A stretch of 64,000 bases of DNA from Eriocheir sinensis. Taxonomy: Eukaryota; Arthropoda; Malacostraca; Decapoda; Varunidae. Below the pieces are notes generated by a model, which was not told the origin of the DNA, ran no database searches, and saw nothing but the letters and a program-made list of their open reading frames with translations. The stretch covers positions 14,563,710-14,627,709 of the forward strand of contig NC_066513.1 in NCBI RefSeq assembly GCF_024679095.1, read 5' to 3'. This document shows positions 1-15,569 of this stretch, in pieces. Each line of letters starts with the position of its first letter. The first letter of the stretch is position 1. Position numbers and translations under genes: made by a program.

Positions 1-4
1 GTAA

Positions 5-21
5 AGAGAGAGAGAGAGAGA

Positions 22-65
<44 letters not shown>

Positions 66-189
66 AAAAACGAGAACGAGAACGAGAGCAAGAACGAGAA
101 CGAGAACGAGAGCGAGAACAAGAGAAAGAAAGAGAATGAGAACGAGAGCCAGAGATAGAGAGCGCTAGAGAACAAGAACGAGAGAGAAT
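5..189. repeat. (GA)n followed by degenerate (GAGAAC)n
   Basis: A nearly pure GA array to about base 63 changes into a hexamer-like GAGAAC array with GAGAGC variants up to about 189. It is a simple repeat with no coding signal. Confidence 0.95.
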
Positions 190-536
190 GACAAAGAGAG
201 AACGTGTATATATAACTCACTATAACACGTGTAACAACATCGTCATCTTCCAATCACATTCTCAAGCCATAAATGTCACTCGTTGGCTCGGAGTGTTACA
301 AAGTTTGGCAACCTCGTCACGGCGCCACGCAAGCCTCAAGTCGAGTCGAGTCTTCATAAGCTTGTCTAGGAATAAAGTAATTGGTGATTGGTGTATATTT
401 TTACCTGAGTCCCCCCTCCCCTTTCTGCTATTGTCGTCGACCTCAGAAGAAAATGTCATGTTGATATATTTTTCACGCCTAACGTTGATGTGCATGTCGA
501 GTTTGGAGGTTGTGTGACAAGTGAACAGATACTTAC

Positions 537-538
<2 letters not shown>
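190..538. other. unique sequence, no gene seen
   Basis: Complex sequence between two simple-repeat blocks. The open frame from 188 has no recognisable domain and runs into the AC array. I see nothing supportable here. Confidence 0.5.
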
Positions 539-1110
<572 letters not shown>

Positions 1111-1112
<2 letters not shown>

Positions 1113-1640
1113 AGGGCCCCTCTGAGGATGTAAGGGGTCGCAGGGGCTCGGTAGGTCATTATCAAGGCATGGCGGGGCGGGCAGGGCGGGTCACACCATG
1201 TTAATATTACACGTTTCGTAAATTACACCAGGTGGCGGCGCGGCTCCCATACCTGGCGACCTGTTTACTTATTGACTCACCTGTCCCCCGGTGCGTCAGG
1301 CGTCCTCACCTGCTTTATTAAGGCCGGCGCCCAGGTGTGTTTTATTGATGGCCCGCCCTTTAGTAATGCATGTTCGCCCCAATTGCCTGCTACCTATCTT
1401 ACCTACCTACCTACGTACCCTGCCTTGCCTTACCTGTTGGGGTGTTAGTGTTGATCCAGGTGTGAATTTATATTTCTCGCGAACCCTTTGAGTAGCGGCC
1501 GTTAAAGCGTGATGGATAGCGTGTTTATGAGCGTGTTTTTATAGGTTATTCATGTGGTTTTATGCTGTATGTTATGCTGGCGGCGTGAATATTTTATTAG
1601 TTACTCCTAGGTATGGTTTGTGAGTGCCACGTTTTCTTCC
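1111..1640. other. GC-richer unique block with clustered CAGGTG boxes
   Basis: A non-repetitive block. It holds five exact CAGGTG/CACCTG hexamers at 1229, 1278, 1307, 1332 and 1457. No coding region is recognised. It could be regulatory sequence, but that is inference from motif density alone. Confidence 0.4.
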
Positions 1641-2106
1641 ACGAATTCTGTCTCTCTCTCCCTCTCTGTTGTGTCCCCCTTTGCCATTCCCCTCTTTCTC
1701 TTTCTCCCTCTCTTTCTCTATTATCTGTTTTTTTCTTCTTTTCTTCCTTTTTTGGCTTTGTAGATCTCTCCATCTGTCTTTCCAACCTTCCATTTATTTT
1801 TCTTCATCCTGTCATTTTCTCTTCCCTTTCTCTGCAGTCATTCTCTTATTCTTCCCTTTCCTTCTCTCCTTACTTAGATTCTCCTTTTCTTCTCCTTCTC
1901 TTCTCGCTGCTTCTGTCAATCTTCCGCCTGTAGTTTTTGTCCTTCCGTTCCCACATTCTTTATTCGCATTCTCTTCCTCTTCTTTCTTTCCTTACCCTTG
2001 ATTCTCCTTCTTTTCCTTCTTCTCTTCCTTCTATTCCTCCGCCTCCACCACCACCACCGCCCCCTCCTCCTCCTCCTCCTCCTCCGCCTCCTCCTCCTCC
2101 GTCGTG
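1640..2106. repeat. pyrimidine-rich tract ending in (CTC)n
   Basis: The plus strand is almost all C and T, grading into CCTCCT triplets at about 2036-2100. Low-complexity sequence. Confidence 0.85.
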
Positions 2107-2979
2107 TTTTTGACAGAGAATGAGTGTGCAATATTCCGTATTGAATTGCTGAGGAAATATAGTCGGTCTCCGGAGCGTGTTTTTGGGCCGGGGATAAATT
2201 CTGAAGAGTGTTCCGGCGACGAGGCGAGTTATTGTTACGCGTCACTTATTGCGAGGAAGAGGCGGTTTTTTGCGTGTTTCCTTTGACTTCTTGCTTTTTT
2301 CTGCCTATAATTTGTTTTTGTTTTCATGTTGTTATTGTTATCCGTTTATTATTTTGGCTGCTTTTCGTTAATTTTTTTTAAGGTTACGAGCCACTAATTC
2401 TGGTTCTGTCTTTGTTTTGCTATCATCAGTGATTTTATTATTTTATCCGTTTTTTTTTTCATTTCTGTCATTTACTTCCATGATGAACTATTTTATTTTG
2501 TATTTTCTCTTTAACTTCTCGCTTTTTTTTTTTTCTTATCTGAATTTGCATTCTTTTAGTTATTGGCACCCGTCTCTTTGCTTTTGTTATTGTTATCCGT
2601 TTCCTTTTTGTTATTGTTTTCAGTTTCTTTTTCATTTTTTATCCGTCTGTCTCTCTTTTTTTTTTCTTTGCGGTTCAGCGTCACTAATTTTGAGTGAGTT
2701 ATTTTTTGTGTGTGTTTTCTCTTTGACTTCTCACTTATATTTAATTTTTACTTATAATCTGGTTCGGCTTTAAGTTTTTTTTTACTATTATTCGTCTCTT
2801 TTTTTGTTACTGTATTCATTTGATTCATTTAGTCACTTGTTTTAAAGGTTGTTTTTCCCTGTTATTGCTTTCATTGCTGTTGTATAGGATGTTGTTTTTG
2901 CTGTTGGTGTTGGTGTTGTTATTGCAGCTCTTAATGTCGTCGTTGTTGTTGTTTGTTACCTACGCTGCTTAATGTTTAT
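2107..2979. other. T-rich low-complexity DNA, no gene seen
   Basis: T-rich with many short T runs. Open frames give only Phe/Ser/Leu-rich products without domains. Confidence 0.5.
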
Positions 2980-3036
2980 GTTGCTGTTGTTGCTGTTGTT
3001 ATTGTTGTTGTTGTTGTTGTTGTTGTTGCTGTTGTT
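2980..3036. repeat. (GTT)n microsatellite
   Basis: GTT/GCT trinucleotide array. Confidence 0.9.
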
Positions 3037-3126
3037 GACTCGATCTAGCTAGAGATGCATAAGCTTGTTTACTTATTAATATGGAAATTTGTGTGTCTGT
3101 ATTAAAAAATGCAGGTGGGTGGTGTC

Positions 3127-3128
<2 letters not shown>

Positions 3129-3172
<44 letters not shown>
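3129..3172. repeat. (TG)n microsatellite
   Basis: Pure TG array of about 22 units. Confidence 0.95.
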
Positions 3173-3174
<2 letters not shown>

Positions 3175-3273
3175 CGTATGTGCATGGGTCAGCGGAACAC
3201 CTGCTTTCTGGACGTTTTTACCTGAGTAAGTCATGAAGAAAACCTTTTTTTACCTGTACGCTGCAGGTGGCGG

Positions 3274-3840
3274 CTGAGGGAGGGAGGGAGGTAGAGAGAA
3301 AGGGAGGGAGGGATGGAGGGAGAGGAGGGTGGAAGGGTGCTAGATTGAGGGAGGAAGAGGAGAGGAAGGAGAGAGGATGGAAGTGTGTTAGGTTGAGGGG
3401 GGAAGATGATGGAAAGAAGAGAATGGAGAGTGGGTGAAAGAGGAGAGAAAGGAGGAGAGGGAGGGAGAGAGTGGAAGTGTGATAGATTGAGGTAGGAAAA
3501 TGAGAGAAAGGAGAAGAAGTAATGACTGATTGATAGAGAGGAGAGACGAAGAGGAAAGAGAGAGAGAAGAAAATGAGATAATAGCAAGAGAGAGGGATCA
3601 GAAATATGGAAGAACGGAGTAGGAGATAAAAATAGGATAAAAGGGTGTGAATGGAAAAGGGAAATGGTGTTGAGAAGGAGGAGAAAGAGAGGAAAAATAA
3701 AGAGAGAGACCAACAACACCAACAAGAGTAATAGAGGAAAGAGAACGAAGAGAAAAAGGAATAGAAGGATGATGAAAGAGACCAGGAGGAAAGAGAAGAA
3801 ACAGGAGGAGGAGGCTGAAGAGGAAGAAGACAGGCAAACC
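3274..3840. repeat. polypurine tract with degenerate internal repeats
   Basis: The plus strand is almost entirely A/G. A motif close to GGAAGTGTGNTAGATTGAGG recurs at about 3330, 3380 and 3472, so part of the tract grew by tandem duplication. No gene. Confidence 0.85.
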
Positions 3841-4560
3841 TCTACCACTGCTTGACTCTGATCTGCAAAATGCATTGCCGGTCGAGTTGCACCTGTCCAT
3901 GCTGAATGTTACGCCGCCGCCAGGTATTCTCGCATTTAGGAGGTTACTTGTTCGTTATTTACTCCTTGGTGCTGACTCTTGTTTTTTCCTCGCCTCTTGA
4001 ATTTTCTCACATTTGGTTCTCATTTTTAATCAGTTCTTTATTTGCGGTCATGCTGTTTTTGTGGTGTGTGTGCGTGTTTTTTTGTGTCAGGTAATGTCAA
4101 CACTTGCACACGATCTACCTGTCGTTGTGAAAAATACAGGTGATGCAGGTGGGTGTGTAGTGGTGGTGGTAGTGGTGGTTGTTGGTTTGTTGTTGTTGCT
4201 GTTGTTATTAATATCGAGGCTGTTCTTACTTTTTATTGATGAGGAGGATGAGGATGAGGATGATAATGTTGATATCGATTTTTTACGAAGTTGGGGGGAG
4301 AGAGAGAGACGACTCGATGAAGGGAAGAATGGGTTATTGATAAGAGAAAGATAAAGATTTACTTAACTTGTGTCTAGGTATACTTACTTATCTATGTTTG
4401 TATATATGCTTGCGGAGGTCTGTGATACTACTGGAAAAAGTATAAATAAGGAAAATGAGGGATATATACGACTTGAAAGAAGGAAAAAAAATAGACAGGA
4501 AAAAAGGAAAAATGGAAATATTTGTGTGGAAGGGAGATGTAAAAGAAAATAACAAGGAAA
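3841..4560. other. unique DNA, no gene seen
   Basis: Mixed sequence with short GGT and GATGAG runs near 4155-4265. No recognisable protein or RNA. Confidence 0.45.
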
Positions 4561-5460
4561 TAGGAGAAGAAAAAAAATGAGCTGAAGTGCATGCTATAAG
4601 AACGACATTTTGAGTGAGAAAGATATAATTGGGAAATAGAAAGGAGAGAGAGAAAAGAGTTAAGGGAAAGTAGAGAAGTAAGGAAGTGAGGATTGAGGGG
4701 AGAAAAGCTATGGGGAAGAGGGGAGGGGGAAGAGGGGAGAGCGACTGGGGAAGGAAACATGAGACGAAACATTATCGGAAAATTTAGTTGCTCGTAAAGA
4801 TGCAGACTGTCCGGATCGGCTGAGTTACGCTGAAGACTGCCACCAACACATTAACGCTGGCCACTTTTTTGAGAGGAGGAAGGAGGGCGGGGAAGAGGAA
4901 GAGGGTGGAAAGGGGGACGAGGGAAGGTACAGAGAAAAGGGGGCGGGGTATGGCGAAAGTGGGAGTAAGGAAGGTACAGAGAAAAGGGGGCGGGGTAAGG
5001 AGAAAGGGGGACGAGGGGAGGTACAGAGAAAGGGGGGCGGGGTATGGAGAAAGGGGGACGAGGTCTGGGCTAGAGTAAAGGAAATGGAGGAGAAATAGAG
5101 GGAAGGGAGGTGAATTAGAGGAGCTAAGAAGGGAAATGGTTAAAAATAAGAGGAATATAGTCAATGAATGAGGGAAGGGGAAGGCTACAGGAACAGAGAT
5201 CAAGGAAGAAAAAGGAGAGGAATAGAAGGAAAGGGGAAACGGAAAAGACAGAGTTAGACGGATGAATAAAACGATAAAGATAGACAGATAAACAGATAGA
5301 GAAAAATAAGAAAATGGAAGATTGAGTTTCAGATTGAGGGCTGAGGCTGGATGGAGGTGAAGGGAGGAGGAGGGGAAACGAAAGGAAAGAAAATCGGAAA
5401 GGAGAGAGAAGGGAGGGAAGGAAGGGAAGGGGAGAGGGGGAGAAGGGGGAGGAGTATTTC
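4561..5460. repeat. long polypurine tract
   Basis: A/G-dominated plus strand for about 900 bp, interrupted by unique sequence at 4780-4865. It includes the 47-bp minisatellite listed separately. Confidence 0.85.
4907..5062. repeat. 47-bp minisatellite, about 3.3 copies
   Basis: The marker GGTACAGAGAAA recurs at 4926, 4973 and 5020, exactly 47 bp apart each time, and each copy carries a GGGCGGGGTA segment. Confidence 0.85.
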
Positions 5461-5503
5461 AATAGAGGTGGTCAAGACATATTTTTGGCAGGCATACCTA
5501 TTA

Positions 5504-5531
5504 CTCTCTCTCTCTCTCTCTCTCTCTCTCT
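5504..5531. repeat. (CT)n at the 3' end of a retrotransposon
   Basis: Fourteen CT units directly adjoining the 3' end of the minus-strand retroelement at 5532-7303, after a T-rich stretch (AATAAA on the minus strand). Confidence 0.9.
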
Positions 5532-7447
<1,916 letters not shown>

Positions 7448-7633
7448 GTCCCTCAGTTACATATTACGAAGAGAGATCACATTCCCCTCCTCCCCTCCTC
7501 CTCCCTCTCTCTCTCCCTCCCTCCCTCGCTCTCCCTCTTCCTCGCTAGAAACAGATGATACTTGGAGGCTCTGAAGGGGATCGAATCTATAATGCAGAGC
7601 CGAATAACACGCTTCTGTTCTCTATAATTACCC

Positions 7634-7677
<44 letters not shown>
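7634..7677. repeat. (AC)n microsatellite
   Basis: Pure AC array of about 22 units. Confidence 0.95.
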
Positions 7678-7680
<3 letters not shown>

Positions 7681-7752
7681 ATCTACTTATGATTATTTCT
7701 CACCTGGTCGTTGTTGGGTCTACCTGTCTGTCTCTTATTCGTACACAGGTAT

Positions 7753-7755
<3 letters not shown>

Positions 7756-7801
<46 letters not shown>
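7756..7801. repeat. (CT)n microsatellite
   Basis: Pure CT array of about 23 units. Confidence 0.95.
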
Positions 7802-7805
<4 letters not shown>

Positions 7806-7889
7806 GCGTAGGGGTGACTTTATTATTTTTCTTTGTCTCCCAGGAGTGGCGGACTGGCAGCCTCAAGACACAATCATTTATTATTCACA

Positions 7890-9127
7890 AGGACGGAAGG
7901 ATCGTGAAGGAAGGGAGAGTGAGGGAAGGGAGAGTGAAGGAAGCTTGTTGGGTAGGGAGGAAAGGGGGAAAGAGGGACATGTCGTAGGAGTAAGGTGAAG
8001 GGAGTAGGTAAATGAAAGGTAAATGATGGGAAGATTAAGAAAGGGGAAGGGATTTTAAAGCGTAGGAAGGAAGTGAGGTAAAAAAAAACAGGAGTGAGGA
8101 AGAGAAGACTAAGTTTGTAAGTGAAAGAAAATGGTAGAGTAGAGGAGAAGGAGTGAATTGAAGGGATGGAGTGAAGAGAGGAAGAAATGCAGCGCTGAAA
8201 AAAGGCAAGGAGAAAAAGAAAGGAAAGTTGAAAGGATGAAATGGAGGATGGTAGGAATTGAAGTGCAGAAAAAAATGTAGGAATTAAGGAAAGAAAAGGT
8301 GACATAGGAAACAAAGCAGAAAAATAGTAACTGAACTGAAAAGAATGCGAAATAAAGGAAAGGAGGACGAGTCACTATAGGACAAAAAAAGTGCGACAAT
8401 GTAAGAAAATAAGAATGATGGAAATGAAGAAAGGAAAGAAAGGGAGGTAAAGGGTAAAGGAGGGATATGAGGGAGGAAAAGGGTATAGGGGAGGAAACGA
8501 GGGATGAGTAGAGGGAAAAAAGGGAGGGGGGTTGCTATGGGAGGAAATAATAATGGAGGGGAGAGGAGATAAAAAGGAAGGAGAGAGGCAGAGGAGAGGA
8601 AGAGGGGGACGTAATGGAAGGAAACTAAATGGTGGGGAGGAGAGGAGATGAAGGACGAATGTTTGCAGGGAGAAGAAGAAAGAAAGAAAGAAGATGGAAG
8701 CGGAAGATCGATAATAGGGAGAGGAATAGAAAACAGAGAAGTAGGAGCTGAAAGAAGAAGAGGAGGAGGAGAAGGAGAAAGGGACACAAAAGATGGAAAA
8801 TACAAAAAAAAATGTTGCACAAGAAAAAAAAAACTAAATCGAAGGAAAAGAAAAACAGTGGAAAAAGACGAAACACAAGTAGGAATAGAGAATAGAGTGA
8901 AAATATAAGGATGAGAGAAGAGAAAGAGAAGAAAATAAGGGAAGAAAAGGGGACAGAGGTAAGGGAAGAGGATAAAGTTAAAGTAATAGGAGGAAAGTGA
9001 AAACGAAAGGATAAGAGAAGAGAAAGAGAATAGAAAAAAGGAGGAAAGTGAGAACGGAAGAATGAGAGAAAGAAAGGGAAGAGAGAAAGGGAAGGAAAGG
9101 GAGATAGAGAGAAGGGAAGAGGACAGT
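7890..9127. repeat. 1.2-kb polypurine tract
   Basis: The plus strand is overwhelmingly A/G (GGA, GAAA and GGGA words) for more than 1.2 kb. The minus-strand frames are Phe/Leu/Ser/Pro-rich artefacts. Confidence 0.9.
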
Positions 9128-9211
9128 AATGACTAATTCAAACGCAATGACTGCTTTCTAAAATCATTACAGTCGATAAAGTTTTAATTATTTAGCGAGT
9201 GTGGGGTGAAG

Positions 9212-9354
<143 letters not shown>

Positions 9355-9415
9355 AGGGACGGATTCTTATCATATCCATTACTTAGAGGAAAAAACCCAA
9401 CTAACTAGAGAGTAA

Positions 9416-10220
<805 letters not shown>

Positions 10221-10254
<34 letters not shown>
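10221..10254. repeat. (CT)n microsatellite
   Basis: Pure CT array. Confidence 0.95.
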
Positions 10255-10257
<3 letters not shown>

Positions 10258-10360
10258 TCTTTATCGGGTGAGTGGCGGTTTTTTAGGCAATTAAGTGTGA
10301 GGCAATGACTTCTCAAGGACTTTTTTCCGCCGCGCAAGACTGCCATCCCATCGCCCTTAA

Positions 10361-10391
10361 CCTCCTCCTCCTCCTCCTCCTCCTCCTCCTC
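10361..10391. repeat. (CTC)n microsatellite
   Basis: About ten CTC units. Confidence 0.93.
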
Positions 10392-10469
10392 GCGTGGCTA
10401 ATCGTGAGGTGGTGTGTGTGGGTGGAGGTCATTGTGGTGCTGAGGGTCTTAATTCAACGCCTGATCTAA

Positions 10470-10690
10470 GTTAACTCTCTCCCCTCTCTCTCAATCTCCT
10501 TCCCCCTTTCCTTTTCTCCCTTTTTTTCCCGCCCTCTCGCCTCCTTGTCACTCCCCCCTCCCTCCCCCCCCTCCCCACCCCACACACACTCCTTCATTAT
10601 GGTGGGTTCTAATGCCTCTTATACACTCTTTCCTGTTTCCTGTTCTCCCTTCGTTCTTTCTGTCTCCCTTCCTTCGTCTCACTCCTCTTC
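10470..10690. repeat. pyrimidine-rich tract
   Basis: C/T-rich plus strand without a fixed unit. Confidence 0.7.
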
Positions 10691-10849
10691 TTCTTTGTCT
10701 ATGAATCTCTTTATATGCTTCGATGGACGTCAAGAGAGTGTGGTTCCGTTTTTTTAATTTGATTGTTTTTGTTTTTTTCAGATTTCTCGAAGATCGTCGT
10801 TTATGATAATATTTTTGGTACCTTGATATTTGTGTATTAGTCATTGAGT

Positions 10850-11500
10850 TTTAGATTTTAGATTGTAGAATAGATGAAAAGTCGATTGCTTAAAGAAACT
10901 CGTTTGTAATTGAAGGAAGAAATTAAAAAAAAAGATTGAAAGGAGACGAAGCATAAATAAAAGTAGTGTTTGTGGAATGGGAGGAAATTGGAAATGAAAA
11001 TATGGGGGAAGAGAAAAGGAAGAGAGGTGTATTAACGAAGTATAGACTGCATCGCTAATTATGGCCACCACGAAACCAAGTAATTAGCGTCCTCGAAGCG
11101 TACGTAGCCACACATGATTAGCAGACACCTACATTCTTCACATTCCTTCACGCCCGGCGCCAGTACCAAACCGCCGCCACAATAAAAAAAAAGTTTGAGC
11201 GCCGTAGTTTTGCCTAAATGAATCCTGAGCACACGACACATCGCATTCCTCGGCCGCCACTCGATCGGAAGGAAACTAGACAAGTGCCCGGTGTCGAAGA
11301 AAACGTGGCGCGTGGTGCTGCTGCCAACTGAAAGAAAACGGGACGCGAGTTACTGCTGGTTGAAGGGAGACTGAAGGAGGCGTTATTGGTCCTCTCCTGT
11401 CCACGCTAACGCTCTCCTAATGAGTTCCTTTTGCATGCAAGTGTGAGGCGTGGAACGTCGAGAGGCGAGTCAGGATCATTAGTGGAGAGGGCGTGAAGTG
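10850..11500. other. unique DNA with paired TAATTA sites
   Basis: Mostly non-repetitive. GCTAATTATGG near 11053 and AGTAATTAGCG near 11079 are homeodomain-type cores about 27 bp apart. No gene or splice structure recognised. Confidence 0.35.
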
Positions 11501-11564
11501 TGAGGAATATGGAGAGAGGGAGGGAGAGAGAGACAGACAGACAGACAGGGACAGAGACACACAT

Positions 11565-11981
<417 letters not shown>

Positions 11982-12135
11982 ACAGAGACAGAGAGAGGGA
12001 GGGAGAGACATTGGCTGCGTTACAATACAATATTATTAAAGCAAGGAATGGATGGGCCCCGGACACGCCATCTCGAGCCACCCTCTAATTTGAAGACTTG
12101 CTGAAATTACTCTCTGTGTTGCATGTTTTATTAGA

Positions 12136-12308
<173 letters not shown>

Positions 12309-12320
12309 CAGACAGACAAT

Positions 12321-12693
<373 letters not shown>

Positions 12694-12929
12694 TATGGCC
12701 CACAAGTATAGTCAACCAGGTAACATACATTCGTGACTGCCGTAAATATTTCACCTCTAGACCAATCTGTGAGGAGGCCGAGGTCGGGGAGGAATATTAA
12801 GATTCATCCTGACTTACCGTGCCTCAAGGATCACGTAAGGGCGGCCTGCACGGAGAGGAGAGCCAGGGGGAGGTGGGCGTTGCGGAGTGTGTTTAAGGAA
12901 TGAGAATTACTGGTCAGTGCATGGGAGGG

Positions 12930-13260
12930 AGAATGAGGTTAAGAAGAAGGAGGAAGGGGGATGTGTGGGAGTGTGATGTAAGGAAAAATGTGGAGGAGGT
13001 GGACTATGAGGAGGAGGAGGAAGAGGAGGAAGAAGAAGGAGAGGATGGATAAAACAAAAAGAAAGAGATGAAATATGAAAAAGGAAAGAAAAGGGAAGGA
13101 AGGCAAAGGATACGAAAAGCAGAGGAAAGAAAAGGAAAAAGAAGAAAATAAAAAAGAAATTAAAACAAATAGAAAAATAGAAAAAGAGAAAAAATGAAGA
13201 AGAAGAAGAAGAAGAAGAAGAAGAAGAGAAATAGTAAAAACACTTGCGATCATAATAAAA
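12930..13260. repeat. polypurine tract with (GAA)n
   Basis: A/G-rich plus strand, including about 11 GAA units at 13196-13228. Confidence 0.85.
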
Positions 13261-13660
13261 ATAAATAATAAAAAGTGTAATAATAATAAAAGAACCACAG
13301 TAGCTAATAACAACAGTAATACTAATTTCCTTCCAAACACACACATTAAATAAAAATCAGACTTTGTAGTACATTAAAAGCGAGAAGGCACGCGTCAACT
13401 AAATTAGCACACGCAGTATAAATAAAAAACAACAACACACACATTTTGCAATATTTTAATTACTCTTCGCCCTCACACATTTCAAGCATTTATTCAGAGG
13501 CAGTTTTCATAATGAGGGCAATTTCCTATGATAAAACGAGGGGCTTTGAGGTGAGGGTCGTAAAGGGAAAATGGGATCAAGCTTATGGTCGTCACAAAAA
13601 CACCAAAATATCGTGCGGTTGTGATCCCCGAACGACCCCAAACTACGACTTGCTATCCGG
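13261..13660. other. AT-rich unique DNA, no gene seen
   Basis: Unremarkable AT-rich sequence. An open frame begins at 13585 and enters the minisatellite below. Confidence 0.45.
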
Positions 13661-13916
13661 CGTACGACAATTCCTCCCAAGCTTACGACAACACCTCACC
13701 TTCTTACGACAGTAGCTTCCCTACTTACGACAATAGCTCACCTACTTACTACAATAGCTCCCCTTCTTACGACAATATTTCCCTTGCTTACGACAATAGC
13801 TCCTCTGCTTACGACAATAGCTCCCCTACTTACAACAATACCTCCCCTACTTACGACAATAGCTCCTCTACTTACGTCAATAGCTCCTCTACTTACGACA
13901 ATAGTTCATCTGTATA
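13661..13916 (+). repeat. 21-bp minisatellite encoding a YDNSSPT-like heptapeptide
   Basis: About 12 units of 21 bp (consensus near TACGACAATAGCTCCCCTACT), all in phase within an open frame from 13585 to 13917 (110 codons). Each unit reads as Y-D-N-S-S-x-x and many contain an N-S-S glycosylation sequon. Most unit-to-unit changes keep the frame. The protein is unrecognised: no signal peptide, no domain outside the repeat, and the frame ends one unit after the array. It may be simply a minisatellite whose unit length is a multiple of three. Confidence 0.85.
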
Positions 13917-14157
13917 AAACAATGACCCGTATTCTAAAACATATTATCACCTCTGCTCGCCTGTTTGAAAAGCCTCTCGTAGAAGTTGCTGGGCTTTCCA
14001 CGTACTGTTTTGTGATTCTGGTGATAGTTATACATGACCCGTGCACCCTGAACTTGAAAATCACGACTCATGAAAACCCGGTATATCTTCTCTGTGGCCT
14101 TTGAAAATAGTCGTAATGGGAGCTCGATACGTTTGAGAATATGGACCACGAACTGAC
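13917..14157. other. unique block between the two minisatellite parts
   Basis: It carries the phrase ATGACCCGT twice (13921 and 14034) and may be part of a decayed repeat. No function assigned. Confidence 0.35.
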
Positions 14158-14226
14158 GACTTGCTATGCGGGTATACGGCAATGACTCACCTGCGTACGA
14201 CAATCCCTCACCTGCGTACGATATCA
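14145..14226 (+). repeat. second, decayed block of the 21-bp minisatellite
   Basis: The leader GACTTGCTATGCGGG resembles GACTTGCTATCCGGC ahead of the main array, and is followed by two or three diverged 21-bp units (TACGACAATCCCTCACCTGCG). The frame is broken relative to the main array, so this is a degenerate duplicate. Confidence 0.7.
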
Positions 14227-14339
14227 AGTAGTAGCCAAAACCTAGTCGCAGAACCCATATTGTAGCACCCGTCTCCCTCTCTTTCTCTCCCTCTCTCGTT
14301 CAGAAAATTGGCATGTGTTACCGAGCGGTTTGGAAGAAA

Positions 14340-14680
14340 TAAGGTTTATGCTTTATTTAGGGAAAGAGAGAGGGAGGGAGCGGGACACATAGCGAACCAT
14401 AAGGAAGATGAGAAGGGCGGAGAGGAGGGAAGAGGTGAGAGGGAGGCTGTGAAGGGGACGGGAGATGAGACACGGGCGGAGGAGAGTGGTAGAAAAGAGA
14501 GAGGGAAGAAGGAAGAATGGAAGGGAAGGGAAAGGAGAAAACCTCAAGAAGCAAAGTGAAATGGAAGAAAAGAAGAGCATGGAAATGAAGGAATGAAGTG
14601 AAAATGAGGAGAAAGAGAGGAAGATGGATTTGAAGGAATGAAAGCAGGAGAGGAGAGAAAGAGAAATGAGAAGTATGTTA
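14340..14680. repeat. polypurine tract
   Basis: A/G-rich plus strand. Confidence 0.8.
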
Positions 14681-14805
14681 TGCACACCATTACCTGCGAG
14701 TATTACCTGGCTAGTGTGAATGTGAGAAAGGGAGAGTAAGTAGCAAAGGACCAGATCTTTTTCCTTTCATTTTCTCTCCTCTCCACTTTTATGGTTTTTC
14801 TTTTT

Positions 14806-15560
14806 CCTTCTTTTCGCAGAGGCATCGTTATGTATCTAGCGTCCAAGTTCTCCACAAGCAACACTAAAACCACTTTAGTTTTATATCTTTTTTTGTTTTA
14901 TTCCCTCTTCTACATTTTATTATTCTCTTCTCCTTTATTCCTTCTTTTGTCGGGGTTCTGTAAAGTATCTAGCGTTCAAGCTCTCCACAAGCAACATTAA
15001 AATCACTCTATGGTTTCTTTGTATTATTTTTTGTTATATTTTCTCTGCCATATTATTTTCCATTTCCTTTTTCCTTCCTTTCGTCGGGATGTTGTATTGT
15101 ATCTAGCGTCCAATCTCTCCACAAGCAATATTAAAATCACTCTACGTCTTCTTTGTATTATTTTTTGTTTTATTTTCTCTCAGCAATATTATTTTAGATA
15201 TCCTTTTTCCTTCTTTTCGATGGGATGTTGTAATGTATCTAACGTCCGAACTGTCCACAAGCAATATTAAAATCCTAGTTCGTTTTATTTATCTTTTTTA
15301 TTACATTTTCTCTCAGCAATATTATTTTTCATTTCCTTTTTCCTTCTTTTCGTCGGGATGTTGTAATGTATCTAACGTCCGAACTGTCCACAAGCAATAT
15401 TAAAATCCTAGTCGTTTTTATTTATCTTTTATTACATTTTCCTTCTTTTCGTCGGGATGTTGTAATGTATCTAACGTCCGTACTCTCTACAACCAACATT
15501 AAAGTCCGCGAATACGTTTTATATTTTTTTTGTTTCATTTTTTTTACTCTCCGCAATATT
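14806..15560. repeat. about 134-bp tandem repeat, six copies
   Basis: The marker TATCTARCGTCC recurs at 14833, 14966, 15100, 15236, 15369 and 15468, giving periods of 133, 134, 136, 133 and 99 bp. The last interval has an internal deletion. Each unit has a conserved core (TATCTAGCGTCC to CACAAGCAATATTAAAATC) and a T-rich half. Copies 4 and 5 are the most alike. Short open frames inside are repeat shadows. Confidence 0.93.
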
Positions 15561-15569
15561 ATTATTTTT

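Noticed and set aside
14806..15560. CRISPR-like array
   Set aside because: Whole 134-bp units repeat, without short identical repeats and unique spacers; the genome is eukaryotic.
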